Of a stretch of 64,000 nt of DNA, positions 43,327 to 52,030 are shown piece by piece. The stretch lies in assembly GCA_963720705.1 (NCBI GenBank), contig CAVRGJ010000001.1:372001-436000 (forward strand), written 5' to 3'. Numbering within the stretch: position 1 is the stretch's first letter; each line of letters opens with the position of its first letter. The DNA is from DASWJZ01 sp963720705 (GTDB lineage: Bacteria; Pseudomonadota; Alphaproteobacteria; Rhizobiales; Afifellaceae). The notes under the pieces are model-generated. The model did no database searches and had not been told where the DNA came from. It saw only the letters and a program-made list of their open reading frames with translations. Position numbers and translations under genes: made by a program.

Positions 43327-44116
43327 TCATTGTGTCGTGGTGACTTGGCTGCGACCGGCCCGGAAGATACGCACCGTGCCACTCTGCCGGTGTTCCTGCG
43401 AACCGACGACCTCGGCGGCGTCGGCCATGCTTCTCAAGGCGAGCGACAACGTGCCGGAGGCCTCTGCGGCGGTGATCAGTTCAACCTGCGCCGGGTCAAG
43501 CTCAAGCGTCGCCGTCTTGCCGATAGCGACCGCCTCGCCCTCCTTCTCTCCGACCGTCTGATCGATCGCGAGCACCTTGATATTGGAAAGAATGGTGCGG
43601 CTGACATTGTCAGCCGGCGCGTCGGAGCCCGATTGCTGGGCTACCGTCTGCACGACATCGACCCGGTCGCCGGGCAGGATGAAGCCGCCGGCGGTGTTGT
43701 TGGCGGAGACGCGCACGGCAATTGCGCGCTTGCCGGAAGGGAGGATGGCGGAAAGGAAGCCGCTTCCGGGCCGTGCAAGCTTGACCTCGCGAATCGGCTC
43801 GCCAGCGACGAACTGGCTGCGCACGATCGAGTCCTTCAACGATTCAACCGCGTCGGGCCGAGTCTGCTTCTGGATGTAGGTCGGGTTCATCGCGTCGTCC
43901 GGCCAGCGTTGCCAGCGGATGTTGTCGGCCGTCAGCTTTTCGCCCTGGCCGATATCGGAGGCGGCGACGAGTACGTCCTGGGACTGGATCTGCGGCGCGA
44001 GCTCGACCACCGTCGGCGCCGGAGTTCCCTTCGGGCCCATATTCAGCGCCAGATACGCGGCAATACCGCCCGCAACGAGCGCGACGGCTAGTACCGAGCA
44101 CGCGAAACAGGTTCAT
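43327..44116 (-). CDS. cpaB: Tad pilus assembly protein CpaB (frame broken near 44094)
   Basis: CpaB links the secretin to the inner membrane through an SAF domain. From the ATG at 44116 the first codons, MNLFRVL, are followed by nonsense. Removing one base at about 44094 gives VLAVALVAGGIAAYLALNMG, the expected membrane anchor, then VLVAASDIGQGEKLTADNIRWQRWP (SAF) and GFILPGDRVDVVQT. The corrected length is about 262 residues. A gene finder would start instead at the internal ATG at 44040 and lose the anchor. Two TTAACCAT half-sites lie upstream. Confidence 0.88.
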
Positions 44117-44191
44117 CGCAATTGCCCCGATTTTTCCGGCTCGCGAACGCGGCCATCAACGCGGGGCAGTCTCGCCAGCAAAGGTCAAAGG

Positions 44192-44255
44192 ATGGTTAAT
44201 GACCAGTATTTCAGCGGATTCCCGCGGCCTCGGGCACAGCAAAACAGATGGTTAA
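44192..44255 (-). promoter_or_regulatory. Two CtrA half-sites (TTAACCAT) in the cpaB promoter
   Basis: On the minus strand, TTAACCAT occurs exactly at 44192-44199 and 44248-44255, about 76 and 132 bases upstream of the cpaB ATG. This octamer is the second form of the CtrA recognition sequence. The cpaB-to-tadC operon would be transcribed from here. Confidence 0.6.
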
Positions 44256-44302
44256 CAAGTGCAAAACGAGACGCGATTCGCTTAAACGCTGCACCCGCCC
44301 TC

Positions 44303-44821
44303 TTAATGTAGCGCGTGCATGACCCAGGCGGTGTCGGGAAAGACAAGAAGCGCGGCCGGCGCCATCGCCGCTCCATAGGGAACGCCGGTGCGCGAATCGT
44401 GCAATTGCGCGATCCACGGCACGCGATAGAAGATCATCGGAATTGCGGTGGTCCGCAGCTGTACGATGACAAGCGTCAGGATGCCGCCGAGCACGGATGC
44501 ATAGGCGAAGTAGATCAGCGCCTCTTGCGGCTGGAACCACAGCGCCGTCACGGCGGCGAGCTTGGCGTCACCGCCGCCGATCCAGCCGAGGGCGAAGAAC
44601 GTGAAGGTGACGACGAGGACGAAACCGCCGACCGCCGCGCTCGCACCGAGCTCGCTCAGGCTGAATCCGGCAAGCGGCGCAAGCACCAGCCACGCGCAGC
44701 CGATCCCCACGACGAGCATGTTGCGAATCCTGAGGGTCACCAGGTCCATCAGCCCGGCGTAGATCATAGCGAGCGGAAACAGGACGAGGCCGCATGTGGC
44801 GGCGGCGGTCGAGATCGTCAT
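44303..44821 (-). CDS. cpaA: Tad prepilin peptidase CpaA (TadV)
   Basis: CpaA cleaves and matures the Flp prepilin and TadE-like pseudopilins. The ATG at 44821 gives 172 residues. The longer open frame upstream has no family match. It is an A24-type aspartic membrane protease: the first catalytic Asp is in YAGLMDLVTLRIRN and the second in GWIGGGDAKLAAVTALW (the GxGD motif). About five membrane helices are seen. It lies between the flp pilin gene and the cpaB promoter. Confidence 0.93.
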   Translation of the reverse strand: MTISTAAATCGLVLFPLAMIYAGLMDLVTLRIRNMLVVGIGCAWLVLAPLAGFSLSELGASAAVGGFVLVVTFTFFALGWIGGGDAKLAAVTALWFQPQEALIYFAYASVLGGILTLVIVQLRTTAIPMIFYRVPWIAQLHDSRTGVPYGAAMAPAALLVFPDTAWVMHALH

Positions 44822-44958
44822 GCGCGAACCGGCGTGTTTGCAGCCGCGGCCATGGTTCCAGCAAATGATTGCGAAATGGGAAAGGATCGCCGCAAACAAG
44901 CGAAAACGGAGGGCGGCCTCGCCCTCCGTTTCGGTCCGACGGCTTTTGAGGCCGAGAC

Positions 44959-45123
44959 TTAGTTCAGCTGAGTTGCGATCTGGTTGAACTTTGCGCTCAG
45001 ACGCGTGCCGATAGTCGACAGCACGCCGATGATCACGACCGAAATCAGAGCCGCGATGAGACCGTATTCGATAGCGGTCGCACCAGACTCGTCCTTCGCG
45101 AACCGGCTGAAAATCTTTGTCAT
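44959..45123 (-). CDS. Flp/Fap-type IVb pilin subunit
   Basis: This 54-residue prepilin starts at the ATG at 45123 after TTAGGAG. It has the Flp pattern: a short basic leader (MTKIFSRFAKDESG), a cleavage site after Gly14, then ATAIEYGLIAALISVVIIGV with Glu at +5 and Tyr at +6, and a short hydrophilic C-terminus. It is the main subunit of the adhesive Tad pilus. Its promoter would lie in the AT-rich gap upstream that carries a CtrA box. It is the only Flp gene in the window. Confidence 0.96.
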   Translation of the reverse strand: MTKIFSRFAKDESGATAIEYGLIAALISVVIIGVLSTIGTRLSAKFNQIATQLN

Positions 45124-45470
45124 CTGTCTGCTCCTAACTCCACCAACCGATGCCACGCTTCGATGGACTTGCCGCCGAAACTCACATTCAGCTAGCAGTG
45201 ATTGTTTGCACCAAAGTTAACTTGAGACATTTGAGGGAAAACACGAACGAAAAAGCCACAAATGGTAAAAATAGAATCAATTCTGCCGACTTATTCATGG
45301 GCCTCTATTTATACCCCGCATGGAGAACCTCCGAGCTAGTCTGTTAAACGCTTATTAACCCCGTTGGGTGGATAGATGAGCGTAGTTCGTGCGCGCCGTC
45401 GGCCATCGGGCTAAGGCAGCGTCTGCGCAACCGGCCGTACGCTGCGCGGCGGCCTGAACAGGAGACTGCG
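45124..45470. other. AT-rich intergenic region between pilin and pilus gene
   Basis: This 347-base gap separates the minus-strand flp pilin and the plus-strand pilus N-terminal-domain gene. Bases about 45180-45360 are much more AT-rich than the rest of the window (for example AATGGTAAAAATAGAATCAA). It holds a GTTAAC at about 45216, one GANTC (GAATC, about 45274) and a CtrA box at 45344-45359. I see no coding sequence or RNA gene. It is best read as a divergent regulatory region. Confidence 0.7.
45344..45359. promoter_or_regulatory. CtrA box (TTAA-N7-TTAAC) in the divergent pilin promoter region
   Basis: GTTAAACGCTTATTAAC at 45343-45359 contains TTAA-N7-TTAAC exactly. Because it is flanked by G and C it also reads as the full motif on the other strand. 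It is 111 bases before the plus-strand gene at 45471 and about 220 bases before the flp ATG. Confidence 0.7.
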
Positions 45471-45926
45471 ATGCGGTTTGACCTTGGCCCTCTCGGCCGC
45501 AGGCTTGTTGTGGCGGCGATCGTCTGGTCCGGTTCGACGGTGATCGGCGCGGCGGCGGAACCCATCGACGTGACGATCGACTTCGCCAAGGTAATGCGCC
45601 TCGACGCACCGGCGCACACGATCATCATCGGTAATCCGGGTATCGCCGATGCCAGCATCGACGACGAGAAGACGCTGGTATTGACGGGCAAGACGGCCGG
45701 CACCACCAACCTGATCGTGCTCGACGTCTCCGGGCACGAGATCATGAACACTGTGGTGCGCGTCTCCTCCGACATCCGCGCCCTCACCACTGTGTTCTAC
45801 GGCCCGAATCGGCAGACGTTCTCCTGTGCACCGGTGTGCGAGCAGGTTATCTCGGTCGGCGACGAAAAGGACAAGTTCGACAACGCGACCGCGCAGATTC
45901 AGTCCCGGCAGGAGCTGTCGAAGTAA
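45471..45926 (+). CDS. Stand-alone pilus assembly N-terminal-domain protein
   Basis: The 151 residues start after GGAGACTGCG and have a signal peptide (to about residue 29, IGAAAEP). One domain follows of the kind found at the N-terminus of CpaC secretins: VTIDFAKVMRLDAPAHTIIIGNPGIADASIDDEKTLVLTGKTAGTTNLIVLD. A C-terminal part has two cysteines (SCAPVC) that could form a disulfide. There is no secretin core. It is periplasmic and probably helps secretin or CpaB assembly. It starts the plus-strand group with two TadE-like genes. Confidence 0.85.
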   Translation: MRFDLGPLGRRLVVAAIVWSGSTVIGAAAEPIDVTIDFAKVMRLDAPAHTIIIGNPGIADASIDDEKTLVLTGKTAGTTNLIVLDVSGHEIMNTVVRVSSDIRALTTVFYGPNRQTFSCAPVCEQVISVGDEKDKFDNATAQIQSRQELSK

Positions 45927-46007
45927 GGTTCAGGCTTCGTTTACATTAGTTAAAACAAAGCGGGCACCGAACGCGGTCCTTTAAAGTTTTCCGGGAAAGG
46001 CTCTGCT

Positions 46008-46613
46008 ATGAGGCATCGACACGTTGACGCCGCAGAGATCGACCCCGTGAACCACAACCGTCCCGCCGATCAGCGCCGGTCGCGCAGCTTCGCACGAAGA
46101 CTGCGTGACGCCTGGCGCCGCGACGAGCGCGGCTCGGTGGCGATCGAATTCGCGATCATCGCGCCGGTCTTCTTCTTCCTGCTGTTCGTCATCGCCGAGA
46201 CTGCGCTCGTCTTCGTCGCCGAGCAGGTGATGGATAACGCCGTCTTCGAGACCGCGCGGCTGATCCGCACCGGCCAGGTGCAGGACGCCGGCATGTCCAA
46301 GGCCGACTTCCAGAACGAAGTGTGCGCGCGCGCCTCCGTGTTCATCAACTGCAGCGGCGCGAACTTCTATCTCGAGGTCAAATCGTACCCGACCTTCGGC
46401 GATATGACGGTGACCCAACCCGTCGACAGCAGCGGCAATTTCTCCGACCCCGGCGCGTTCAGCTTCGGGACGGCGAATTCCATCGTCGTCGTGCGCGCCT
46501 ACTACCAATGGCCGATCAACCCGGTCATGGGCCGCCAGTGGAAGAATTTGTTGCCCAACGGAAAGCTGCTGATCGGCTCGTTCGCCGCGTTCAGGAACGA
46601 GCCATTCAGCTAA
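46008..46613 (+). CDS. TadE/TadG-family pseudopilin 1
   Basis: The 201 residues have a long basic leader (about 40 residues) and then the TadE motif RDERGSVAIEFAIIAPVFFFLLFVIAETALVF. The prepilin peptidase can cut after the Gly, leaving Glu at +5. The periplasmic domain has two cysteines (EVCARASVFINC) likely to be disulfide-bonded. Such minor pseudopilins are needed for Tad pilus biogenesis. It is followed nine bases later by a second member. Confidence 0.9.
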   Translation: MRHRHVDAAEIDPVNHNRPADQRRSRSFARRLRDAWRRDERGSVAIEFAIIAPVFFFLLFVIAETALVFVAEQVMDNAVFETARLIRTGQVQDAGMSKADFQNEVCARASVFINCSGANFYLEVKSYPTFGDMTVTQPVDSSGNFSDPGAFSFGTANSIVVVRAYYQWPINPVMGRQWKNLLPNGKLLIGSFAAFRNEPFS

Positions 46614-46622
46614 GGGCCGAAC

Positions 46623-47237
46623 ATGATGTCGCGCGTAATACCCCGCTTTCCTTCGTCTCTGAGGCGCCTCGGCCGGTTCCTCCGCCAGGACGGCGGCTTG
46701 GCGGCTGTCGAGTTCTCGCTGATCCTTCCGATCCTCGTCATACTTTGGCTCGCGGGCGTCGAGGTCACGCAGGGGCTCAGCGTCGACCGCCGCCTCAACA
46801 ATCTCGGCTCGTCCGTCGGCGACCTCGTCGCGCGGAGCAAGACGGTCACTTACGGCGACGTCGACACGATCTTCGACGTCGCGCCGGGCGCCATGTACCC
46901 CTTTTGCAAAACGGCGGCGGCCTGCACGTCGGCCGGGCTGCAGATGCGCGTATCGGAAGTCAGCATCGACGGTTCGCAAAACGCCAAGATCACCTGGAGC
47001 CGAGCCCGCGGCACCACCGCCTACGCGGACAACTACTCGGTCACCAGCATCGTGCCTTTGACGCTGCGCGTCGCCAACACCAAGATCATCATGTCGCAGG
47101 CATACTTCACCTACAGACCGGCGGTCGGATATATCTTCGGATCCTACAATCTGACCGACCTGCAGTTCTTCGTGCCGCGGCTCGCCGACACGGTGAAGCT
47201 CTGCCCCGACACGAGCGGAACCGGCTGCAAATCCTGA
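46623..47237 (+). CDS. TadE/TadG-family pseudopilin 2
   Basis: The 204-residue protein begins with a basic leader and the TadE-type segment QDGGLAAVEFSLILPILVILWLAGVEVTQ, with a candidate cleavage after Gly and Glu at +5. The periplasmic part contains paired cysteines (PFCKTAAAC, and CPDTSGTGC near the end). It forms a tandem pair with the gene upstream. No long von Willebrand-type TadG is present in the window. Confidence 0.88.
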   Translation: MMSRVIPRFPSSLRRLGRFLRQDGGLAAVEFSLILPILVILWLAGVEVTQGLSVDRRLNNLGSSVGDLVARSKTVTYGDVDTIFDVAPGAMYPFCKTAAACTSAGLQMRVSEVSIDGSQNAKITWSRARGTTAYADNYSVTSIVPLTLRVANTKIIMSQAYFTYRPAVGYIFGSYNLTDLQFFVPRLADTVKLCPDTSGTGCKS

Positions 47238-47240
47238 CGT

Positions 47241-48642
47241 CTATTGCGCCGGGGGCAGCGCGCCCTCAGGCGAAGCGGCCGGCGCCACGGCAACGGCTTT
47301 CGGCATCCGCAACGCGTCGACGTTTTGCGCCGCCAGCACGTCCAGGCCTGAATAATCCCCCGGATCGACCGGCGCGTAGCCGCCGCCGTAGAATGGGTTG
47401 AGCCCGTCATAGACGGTCGGATTGGCGCCCATCAGCGCCACGAAATAGGCTTCGATCTTGCTCTTTGCGGTCTCGTCGAGCGTTCGCATCAGCGCGAAAG
47501 GCCCATGTTCGATCGGCTGCGAGCGCCATAGGATCGCCAGATCCGGCATGGCAACTGCGCCGTCGGCGACGAGCTGCGTCAGAGTGCCGCGCGAATAGCC
47601 GTCCTCGACGCGGCCGGCGAGCGAGCTCCAGGCAAACGCGGCATCGGCGCGGCCGGCGGCGACGAGGCGCACGGCCGCCTCCGCCGAGTCGGTCTCGACG
47701 ACCGACGCCGAACGTCGCGGCCGGATCAACTCCCTCCGCCATCAGCCCGGCAAGCTGCATCCGCCGCGCGCCGATCGAATCCTCCGCGCCCATCGCCACG
47801 ACCTTGCCCTCCAGGTCTGCAGTCGAACGGATACCGGAATCGGCGCGCACCACGATGATCGCATGATAGGCGAGCGTGCCGTCGAAGGCGCGCGGCGCGA
47901 CGAGCGGCTCCAGGCAACTGCAGCGCGAGTCGGCAAGCACGAAGGCGGCGGCCGAATAAAAGCCGCCGTCGATGCGGCGCTCAACCTGTGCGTCGATCAT
48001 CGCGTCGTAGGAGGGAAACGGCAGGAACTCGACCGGCCGGTCGAGGAGCTTGCCGAGGTCGTCGGCGATCGGGCCGATCAGCGCCATCGTGGTGGTGGCG
48101 CTCCGCCCGGCAAGCGCTGCGAAGCGAAGCGGCTCCGGCTTCGGCTCACCCGCGGCCGGTATCGCGAGCTCGGTGCCGGGCTCGTCGGTCGCAACGCCGG
48201 CAGACGGTTCTTCCGGTGCCGCCTCGCTCGCCTGAGGCGGTGACGGCACGTCCGCTTCCGGCGCGCTCTCCGCCGTATCGGCGCTGCCGCGGAGCGCCGA
48301 ACCCCCGTTGGCGCCGAGGGGCGGGGTCTCGGACCCGCCCTCGTCCATGGCGGCCGCATCCGTCGGCTCCCCCGCGTCGGGAGTCAGCGGCGCACCGGCG
48401 GAATCGCCTTCCGGCAATGCACCGGTCGGTGCTTCGGCCGGTGGCGCCTCGGCCGGCGGCGCTTCGGCGTTTTGCTTGCCCTTCCCGAATATCTGTTTCT
48501 CGATCCACGGCTTCAGGAAGCTGAACGGGTTCGATCCGCCCTGCGCATAGGCAGGCGCCGCGACGAGGAGCGGCACGGCGATGACGACAACGCCCTTCAG
48601 GAGCCTTGATTTACGGCGAGCCTTGGCTCTCGGAGCGCGCAT
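47241..48642 (-). CDS. PhnD-like phosphate/phosphonate-class binding protein with long acidic linker (frame broken near 47709)
   Basis: From the ATG at 48642 the protein has a signal peptide (to about residue 33, PAYAQ) and about 130 residues of Ala/Pro/Glu-rich low-complexity sequence. A PhnD-like type 2 periplasmic fold follows: LRFAALAGRSATTTMALIGPIADDLGK, FPSYDAMIDAQVERRIDGGF and AYHAIIVVRADSGIRSTADLEGK. Frame is lost after DPAATF. Dropping one base at about 47709 gives ASVVETDSAEAAVRLVAAGRADAAF and runs to the stop at 47241. The joined protein is about 466 residues. It starts two bases after the phosphomannomutase stop, so the two form an operon. No permease or ATPase gene is nearby. Confidence 0.75.
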
Positions 48643-48644
48643 CC

Positions 48645-50228
48645 TCAGATCGTCTGGTTGTAGGCGCCTACTTCCGGATTGCGGCGGAGCACCGCGTCGA
48701 CGGCCTTGAACATTTCGCGCATGCGCGCCTCCGACACCGGGCTTTCCACGACGACCACCAACTCGGGCTTGTTGGAGGACGCACGGACGAGGCCCCAGGT
48801 CCCGTCGTCGGCGGCGACGCGGATGCCGTTCACCGTGATGAGGTCAGAAATCGGACGGCCGGCGAGAGGCTCGCCCTTCGCCCTGATCGCCTGAAGATCG
48901 CGCACGACGTTTTCGACCACCTTGTACTTCACCTCATCATCGCAATGCGGCGACATGGTGGGCGTGCTCCAGGTCATCGGAAGCGCGCGGCGGAGATCGG
49001 CCATCGTCTTCCCGGGATTGCGGTCGAGCATGTCGAGGATCGCAAGCGCGGAGATGAGCCCGTCGTCGTAACCGCGACCGACCGGCGCGTTGAAGAAAAA
49101 ATGGCCGGACTTCTCGAAGCCGGCGATTGCGTTCAAGGCGGCAACCCGCCGCTTGATGTAAGAATGTCCCGTCTTCCAATAGTCGGTCTTGGCACCGCAC
49201 GCGATGAGCTTCGGGTCGGTCGCAAAAAGGCCGGTCGACTTGACGTCGACGACGAAGGTCGCGTTCGGATGAAGCGCGGCGATGTCACGCGCGAGCATCA
49301 CGCCCACCTTGTCCGAAAAAATCGCCTCGCCCTCGTCGTCGACGACGCCGCAACGGTCGCCGTCGCCGTCGAAGCCAAGCCCGACCGCAGCACCCGTCTC
49401 CAGAACCTTGTCGCGGATCGCGGCGAGCATCTTCAGGTCTTCCGGATTCGGATTGTAGCGGGGGAAGCTGTGATCGAGCTCGGTGTCGAGCGGCACAACG
49501 TCGACACCGATCGCCCGAAGCGCGTCCGGCGCGAAGGCGCCGGCCGTGCCGTTGCCGCAGGCAACGACGGCCTTGATGCGGTTCTTCAGCTTCGGCCGGT
49601 TCGTCAGGTCGGCGATATAGCGCGCGGCGAAATCCTCGACGAAGACGTAGGCGCCTCCGCCCTTCGCGTCGAACGCGCCCGACAGCACGATGTCCTTGAG
49701 CCGGCCCATCTCGTCCGGGCCGAAGGTGAGCGGGCGCTCCACCCCCATCTTCACGCCGGTCCAGCCGTTCTCGTTGTGCGAGGCGGTGACCATGGCGACG
49801 GCCGGCACGTCAAGATCGAATTGCGCGAAATAGGCCATCGGCGTCAGCGCCAGCCCGATGTCGTGCACCTTGATCCCGGCGGCCATCAGTCCGGTCGTCA
49901 ACGCGAGCTTGATCGAGGCCGAGTAGGAACGGAAATCGTGGCCGGTCACGATCTCGGGCCTGATCCCCATCTCATGGAGCAGCGTTCCAAGGCCGAGGCC
50001 GAGCGCCTCGACCCCCATCAGGTTGATCTCCTTCCCGAAGAGCCAGCGCGCGTCGTATTCGCGAAAACCGGTGGGCTTCACCATCGGCTCCGATTCGTAG
50101 GCGCGGCTATTCGGCTCCAGAAAGGGCTTGGGCGTGGGGAAGCTCACCGGGCTCGACCCACTGCCACTCGCCTTGTGGGCAGCCGCGCGTCGCGGGCGCC
50201 TTACGATCGGAGAAGCCTTTCGGGACAT
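48645..50228 (-). CDS. Phosphomannomutase/phosphoglucomutase
   Basis: The 527-residue alpha-D-phosphohexomutase (AlgC/ManB class) interconverts hexose 1- and 6-phosphates for surface polysaccharides. The phosphoserine is S150 in MVTASHNENGWTG, the Mg2+ loop is GLGFDGDGDRCGVVDD, the sugar-binding region is GFEKSGHFFFN, and the phosphate-binding loop is VRASSNKPELVVVVES. The first 40 or so residues, before EPNSRAYESEP, are a basic, Ser/Pro-rich extension. It lies divergent from a second phosphohexomutase gene. Confidence 0.94.
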   Translation of the reverse strand: MSRKASPIVRRPRRAAAHKASGSGSSPVSFPTPKPFLEPNSRAYESEPMVKPTGFREYDARWLFGKEINLMGVEALGLGLGTLLHEMGIRPEIVTGHDFRSYSASIKLALTTGLMAAGIKVHDIGLALTPMAYFAQFDLDVPAVAMVTASHNENGWTGVKMGVERPLTFGPDEMGRLKDIVLSGAFDAKGGGAYVFVEDFAARYIADLTNRPKLKNRIKAVVACGNGTAGAFAPDALRAIGVDVVPLDTELDHSFPRYNPNPEDLKMLAAIRDKVLETGAAVGLGFDGDGDRCGVVDDEGEAIFSDKVGVMLARDIAALHPNATFVVDVKSTGLFATDPKLIACGAKTDYWKTGHSYIKRRVAALNAIAGFEKSGHFFFNAPVGRGYDDGLISALAILDMLDRNPGKTMADLRRALPMTWSTPTMSPHCDDEVKYKVVENVVRDLQAIRAKGEPLAGRPISDLITVNGIRVAADDGTWGLVRASSNKPELVVVVESPVSEARMREMFKAVDAVLRRNPEVGAYNQTI

Positions 50229-50387
50229 TCAATTCGTGCTCTCAGAGTCCTCGTTCTTCTTCCCGCGATCGCTGCCGAATAGATAGCAGCGGGCACTCGC
50301 AAAGTCGACGACGCGATCCTTTGATCGTGGCGCTTGATCTTGTGGTGCCGGCCTAGAAGAGTGCGCAAGGAAGCCTTGGGGAAAGAG

Positions 50388-52016
50388 ATGGAAATCGAGC
50401 GGATCGCGACATCGCCATTCGACGACCAGCAGCCGGGAACATCGGGGCTCCGGAAAAAGGTCCGGGTCTTCGAGCAGCCGCGCTATCTGGAGAACTTCGT
50501 CCAGGCGATCTTCGACACCGTCGCTCCCAAGGCCGGCGCCGTCCTCGTTCTCGGCGGCGACGGGCGCTACCACAATCGCACCGCGATCGGCACGATCCTC
50601 AAGATGGCGGCCGCCAACGGCTATGGCCGCGTCATCGTCGGCAGGGGCGGCATTCTCTCCACGCCGGCGGCGTCGCACCTGATCCGACTGCGCAAAGCGA
50701 GCGGCGGCATCATCCTTTCCGCGAGCCACAATCCCGGCGGCCCGCAAGGCGATTTCGGCGTCAAATACAACGTTGCGAATGGCGGGCCGGCGCCGGCCGA
50801 CGTCACCGAAGCGATCTTCCGGCGAAGTCGTGCGCTTGGCGAATACAGGATCGCCCGCTCCGGCGACATCGATCTTCAGCGGATCGGGGAGAAGGCGGTC
50901 GGCGCGATGACGGTCGAGGTCGTCGATCCGGTCGCCGACTACGCATCTCTCATGGAGACGCTCTTCGATTTCGACCGCATCCGCGCGCGGCTCAAGCAGG
51001 GGCTCGGAATCCGCTTCGACGCCATGAGCGCCGTGACCGGGCCCTACGCCAAGGAGATACTGGAGCGCCGGCTCGGCGCGCCGGCGGGCACCGTGATAAA
51101 CGGTGAACCGCTGCCTGATTTCGGCGGACATCACCCCGACCCGAACCTCGTGCACGCGCACGCGCTCGTCGAAGAGATGTCGGCGCCCGACGGTCCCGAT
51201 TTCGGCGCCGCCTCCGACGGCGACGGCGACCGCAACATGATCGTGGGCCGGCGCTTCTTCGTGACGCCGAGCGACAGCCTGGCGGTGATGACGGCGAACG
51301 CGCATCTCGTACCTGGCTACACGGGCGGCCTCAAGGGCGTCGCCCGCTCGCTGCCGACGAGCCGCGCGGCGGACCGGGTCGCGGCGAAGCTCGCTATTTC
51401 CGCTTACGAGACGCCGACCGGGTGGAAGTTCTTCGGCAACCTGCTCGACGCCGGCAAGATCACGCTCTGCGGCGAGGAGAGCTTTGGCACCGGCTCCGAT
51501 CATATCCGCGAGAAGGATGGGCTCTGGGCTGTCCTCTTCTGGCTCAACGTCGTGGCGGCGCGCGGCGAGAGCGTCGAGGCGATCGTGCGCGCGCATTGGC
51601 GGACATTCGGCCGGGACTACTACACGCGCCACGACTACGAGGAGATCGATACGGCGATCGCCACGGAGCTGATGGAGGGTCTTCGAGCAAGTCTCCCGTC
51701 GCTCGCCGGCAAGCGCTTCGGCGGGCACAGGATCGAGAGCGCAGCCGACTTTTCCTATGTTGATCCGGTCGACGGATCGGTCAGCGATCGGCAGGGCGTG
51801 AAGGTGCTTCTCTCCGGCGACGCGCGCATCGTTTACAGGCTGTCGGGCACCGGTACGTCGGGGGCGACGCTTCGCGTCTATATCGAGCGCTACGAAGCCG
51901 ACCCGAAGCAGCACGACGTGCCGACGCAGCAGGCGCTTGCGAGCGTCGTCGCGGCAGCCGACCAGCTGGCCGGAATCCGCGCCAAGCTCAACGTCGATCC
52001 GACCGCGATCACCTGA
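50388..52016 (+). CDS. pgm: Phosphoglucomutase (alpha-D-glucose-1,6-bisphosphate-dependent)
   Basis: The ATG at 50388, after GGGGAAAGAG, gives 542 residues. The protein is the Pgm1-type enzyme: TSPFDDQQPGTSGLRKKV at the N-terminus, phosphoserine S113 in ILSASHNPGGPQGDFGVKYN, Mg2+ loop ASDGDGDRNMIV, ETPTGWKFFGN, LCGEESFGTGSDHIREKDG and the C-terminal phosphate loop YRLSGTGTSGATLRVY. It links glucose 1-phosphate and 6-phosphate in glycogen and nucleotide-sugar metabolism. It is convergent with the retropepsin gene. Confidence 0.96.
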   Translation: MEIERIATSPFDDQQPGTSGLRKKVRVFEQPRYLENFVQAIFDTVAPKAGAVLVLGGDGRYHNRTAIGTILKMAAANGYGRVIVGRGGILSTPAASHLIRLRKASGGIILSASHNPGGPQGDFGVKYNVANGGPAPADVTEAIFRRSRALGEYRIARSGDIDLQRIGEKAVGAMTVEVVDPVADYASLMETLFDFDRIRARLKQGLGIRFDAMSAVTGPYAKEILERRLGAPAGTVINGEPLPDFGGHHPDPNLVHAHALVEEMSAPDGPDFGAASDGDGDRNMIVGRRFFVTPSDSLAVMTANAHLVPGYTGGLKGVARSLPTSRAADRVAAKLAISAYETPTGWKFFGNLLDAGKITLCGEESFGTGSDHIREKDGLWAVLFWLNVVAARGESVEAIVRAHWRTFGRDYYTRHDYEEIDTAIATELMEGLRASLPSLAGKRFGGHRIESAADFSYVDPVDGSVSDRQGVKVLLSGDARIVYRLSGTGTSGATLRVYIERYEADPKQHDVPTQQALASVVAAADQLAGIRAKLNVDPTAIT

Positions 52017-52030
52017 GCGCGGCGGCCGGC

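Noticed and set aside
48606..50282. Plus-strand open frame of 558 codons over the phosphomannomutase gene
   Set aside because: It is a complementary-strand shadow. The mutase motifs are all on the minus strand.
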